Assembly: GCA_030917445.1 (NCBI GenBank) | Contig: JAUPUR010000015.1 | Span: 1-7,854 of the forward strand | Reading direction: 5' to 3' | Length of the DNA: 7,854 nt | Source: Patescibacteria group bacterium | Lineage (GTDB): Bacteria; Patescibacteriota; Microgenomatia; Levybacterales; UBA12049 | Shown here: positions 6,371 to 7,854 of the stretch, in pieces | Numbering within the stretch: the stretch's first letter is position 1 | Layout of the letters: each line of letters opens with the position of its first letter | The notes under the pieces: generated by a model | Told to the model about the DNA's origin: nothing | Database searches by the model: none | Seen by the model: the letters and a program-made list of their open reading frames with translations, nothing else | Position numbers and translations under genes: made by a program

Positions 6371-7732
6371 ATGTTAACACTTCTTAAATCAACTCTTTTG
6401 TCACATTTACGAAAAAATGCTCAAAAAGCTCTCTTAAAGTCTCAACCTACCATCATCGGTATAGCAGGATCCGTTGGAAAATCCTCTACTCGAAATGCTC
6501 TTGAATCTGTTCTTAAAGAACAGAAAAAAACTCTTTCAGTTGGTAATTCCGAAACTGGAATTCCTCTGGGTATTCTAGGCATGAGACCAAGTTCGTACTC
6601 GAAAAAAGAATGGCTTCAAATGGCCGCGAAAGCATCGTTTTCCACAGATTTTCTCAAAGACACTGAATACTTAATTGTAGAAATGGGAATTGATGACCCC
6701 TTCCCTCCTAAAAATATGGAGTATCTTCTAAGCATTCTCAAACCTCATATTGCAATTTCACTCAATGCAACTGCGACACATACAGAACAATTTGAAAAAT
6801 CACTCACAAACAGAGAAAAAGAACTTCCAGATGAGAAAAAGAGAGAGATAATTATTGATAAAATTGCTCTTGAAGACACCAAAATTATTACTCAATCAGA
6901 TTGTCGTCTCGGCATCTACAATGCAGATGATCCTGATGTTTCTCGTCACATTAAAGATAAAGTACCAAGTTCAACTGTACTTAAAACATTTGGCGATAAA
7001 AATACCAATGATATCTCTTATGGCCAACATTCCGTAAGCCTTGATGGATCTGTTTTCAAACTCTTTGTAAAAATAGATGATAAAAGAGAAGAAATATCTC
7101 TCTCATTTAAAGACTATGTTTTACCAAAGGAATATCGTGAAGTCTTCGCAGCAACAGTCCTTGTTTGCCTGGATCTAGGGATTTCTCTTCCAACAATTAT
7201 TTCATCGCTTGAAAAAAACTATACTCTGCCCAGAGGAAGATCCAGCCTTCTTGAAGGAATTGAAAAAAGCAGTATTATTGATTCATCATATAACGCATCA
7301 AAAGCTTCAGTCAGCGCTTTTCTTGATTTGGCAAATACACTCAAAAAGGAAACAGATAGGCCTCTTGTCTTTCTCTTTGGTGATATGAGAGAGCTGGGAA
7401 ATGAATCAAAAATTGAACATGAAGACATAGCACAAAAAATTATTGGGGTTGTTGATCATCTCTATTTAGTTGGACCACAAACACGAGAGTTCATTCTTCC
7501 AGTTGTACAGCAAAGTGAAACATCATTTAAAGAAATACGCTGGTTTGATAATGCAGTAAGAGCAGGTGAATTTATGAGGGAAAACCTCCCTAAAAATGCA
7601 ATTGTTCTCGTAAAAGGTTCACAAAATACTATTTTTCTTGAAGAAGCAGTTAAATTAATTCTCAAAAATAAAAGCGATGAAAAGTTACTCTGCAGACAAG
7701 ATGACTACTGGATGAAGATCAAATCTTCATAA
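6371..7732 (+). CDS. MurF-like ligase lacking the N-terminal substrate-binding domain
   Basis: The protein has 453 residues. It resembles UDP-N-acetylmuramoyl-tripeptide-D-alanyl-D-alanine ligase, the ATP-dependent cytoplasmic step that completes the peptidoglycan precursor peptide. Motifs: P-loop IGIAGSVGKSST (29-40), VGNSETGIPLGIL (57-69), VEMGIDDP (103-110), NATATHTEQF (132-141), KKREI (156-160, Lys157 a candidate for the carbamylated lysine), YNADDPDV (183-190), PRGRSSLLEG (287-296), IIDSSYNAS (302-310; MurF usually has IIDDSYNANP), GDMRELGNES (337-346) and VLVKGSQNT (412-420). The P-loop starts near residue 30, whereas typical MurF has roughly 100 residues before it, so the uridine-nucleotide-binding domain is missing. 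The leaderless promoter supports ATG 6371 as the true start, so this is not a mis-called truncation. It could be a Mur ligase with another substrate; murF is therefore not asserted. Confidence 0.85.
   Translation: MLTLLKSTLLSHLRKNAQKALLKSQPTIIGIAGSVGKSSTRNALESVLKEQKKTLSVGNSETGIPLGILGMRPSSYSKKEWLQMAAKASFSTDFLKDTEYLIVEMGIDDPFPPKNMEYLLSILKPHIAISLNATATHTEQFEKSLTNREKELPDEKKREIIIDKIALEDTKIITQSDCRLGIYNADDPDVSRHIKDKVPSSTVLKTFGDKNTNDISYGQHSVSLDGSVFKLFVKIDDKREEISLSFKDYVLPKEYREVFAATVLVCLDLGISLPTIISSLEKNYTLPRGRSSLLEGIEKSSIIDSSYNASKASVSAFLDLANTLKKETDRPLVFLFGDMRELGNESKIEHEDIAQKIIGVVDHLYLVGPQTREFILPVVQQSETSFKEIRWFDNAVRAGEFMRENLPKNAIVLVKGSQNTIFLEEAVKLILKNKSDEKLLCRQDDYWMKIKSS
7712..7730. other. Perfect hairpin at the end of the MurF-like gene
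   Basis: An 8-bp perfect inverted repeat (ATGAAGAT / ATCTTCAT) surrounds a 3-nt loop at 7720-7722. Its right arm ends on the first base of the TAA stop, and on the - strand it lies about 10 nt past the tRNA 3' end. No T-tract follows on either strand, so it is not a canonical intrinsic terminator. It may stabilise or process the 3' ends of the two convergent transcripts. Confidence 0.4.
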
Positions 7733-7739
7733 GATACTG

Positions 7740-7812
7740 TGGGTAGCCGTGGAATCGAACCACGCGCCTCGTTCTTATCAGGAACGCGTTCTAACCGATG
7801 AACTAGCTACCC
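7740..7812 (-). tRNA. tRNA-Ile (anticodon GAT)
   Basis: The - strand folds into a full cloverleaf: acceptor stem GGGTAGC/GCTACCC (7 perfect pairs), T8 A9, D stem GTTC/GAAC, anticodon stem CGTTC/GAACG with loop CTGATAA (anticodon GAT, decoding AUC/AUU Ile), variable loop AGGCG, and T stem CGTGG/CCACG with loop TTCGATT. The discriminator base is A and no CCA is encoded (next bases CAG), so a CCA-adding enzyme must finish it. An unusual feature is that position 48 is G and position 15 is a pyrimidine, the reverse of the usual purine-15/pyrimidine-48 pair. Its 3' end faces the MurF-like gene across a 7-bp gap. Confidence 0.95.
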
Positions 7813-7820
7813 GAAGAGCT

Positions 7821-7854
7821 TTATTTTAGCAGATCTTGTGCCTCTTTGGGAAGC
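7821..7854 (-). CDS. Possible C-terminal end of a further - strand gene
   Basis: One - strand frame reads LPKEAQDLLK followed by a TAA stop at 7821-7823, eight bases before the tRNA 5' end. The composition fits a helical protein C-terminus, and the gene ends the same way (TAA) as the others here. Only ten codons are visible, so the product cannot be named. If real, the tRNA may be co-transcribed with it. Confidence 0.4.
   Translation of the reverse strand, partial: LPKEAQDLLK
7823..7828 (-). promoter_or_regulatory. Weak candidate -10 box for the tRNA gene
   Basis: TAAAAT on the - strand lies 10 nt upstream of the mature tRNA 5' end and would give a 5' leader of about 4 nt. There is no recognisable -35 box at 16-18 bp. 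It overlaps the stop codon of the possible upstream gene, so it may be chance. Confidence 0.25.

Overview
The window looks like a chromosomal piece of a small-genome uncultured bacterium, most likely a member of the Candidate Phyla Radiation (Patescibacteria), probably Microgenomates. This is inference. It rests on Thr/Pro-linked surface proteins ending in a beta-sandwich plus dockerin module, a MurF-like ligase without the usual N-terminal substrate domain, a tRNA gene without an encoded CCA tail, AT-rich genes that all end in TAA, very short or absent 5' leaders, and no visible Shine-Dalgarno sequences. The long reading frames are open under the standard bacterial code, so there is no sign of UGA reassignment.

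Left half (1-4960, + strand): three consecutive genes for cell-surface proteins. The first is cut by the window edge and ends with an Ig-like domain, a Thr/Pro linker, a conserved beta-rich module (called X here) and a dockerin. The second is a 1120-residue secreted protein. It has three 83-residue tandem repeats, two SdrD-B-like domains, several carboxypeptidase-regulatory/Ig-like domains, Thr/Pro linkers and a second copy of the X-dockerin tail. The third is a 199-residue protein with one N-terminal membrane anchor, a short linker and a cohesin-type domain. Together they resemble a minimal cohesin-dockerin display system: an anchored receptor and two dockerin-tagged clients. No catalytic domain is visible in the clients. 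This is the most interesting system in the window.

Right half (4967-7732): two Mur-ligase-superfamily enzymes transcribed divergently from a 66-bp intergenic region. On the - strand is a FolC-like (folylpolyglutamate/dihydrofolate synthase family) protein whose usual carbamylated lysine is replaced. On the + strand is a MurF-like ligase that begins almost directly at the ATP-binding domain. Both genes have a TATAAT box ending exactly 6 nt before the ATG, which predicts leaderless mRNAs.

Right edge (7740-7854, - strand): a tRNA-Ile(GAT) gene, preceded by what may be the last ten codons of another - strand gene. No stretch longer than 300 bases lacks a gene; the intergenic gaps are 60, 53, 6, 66, 7 and 8 bases.
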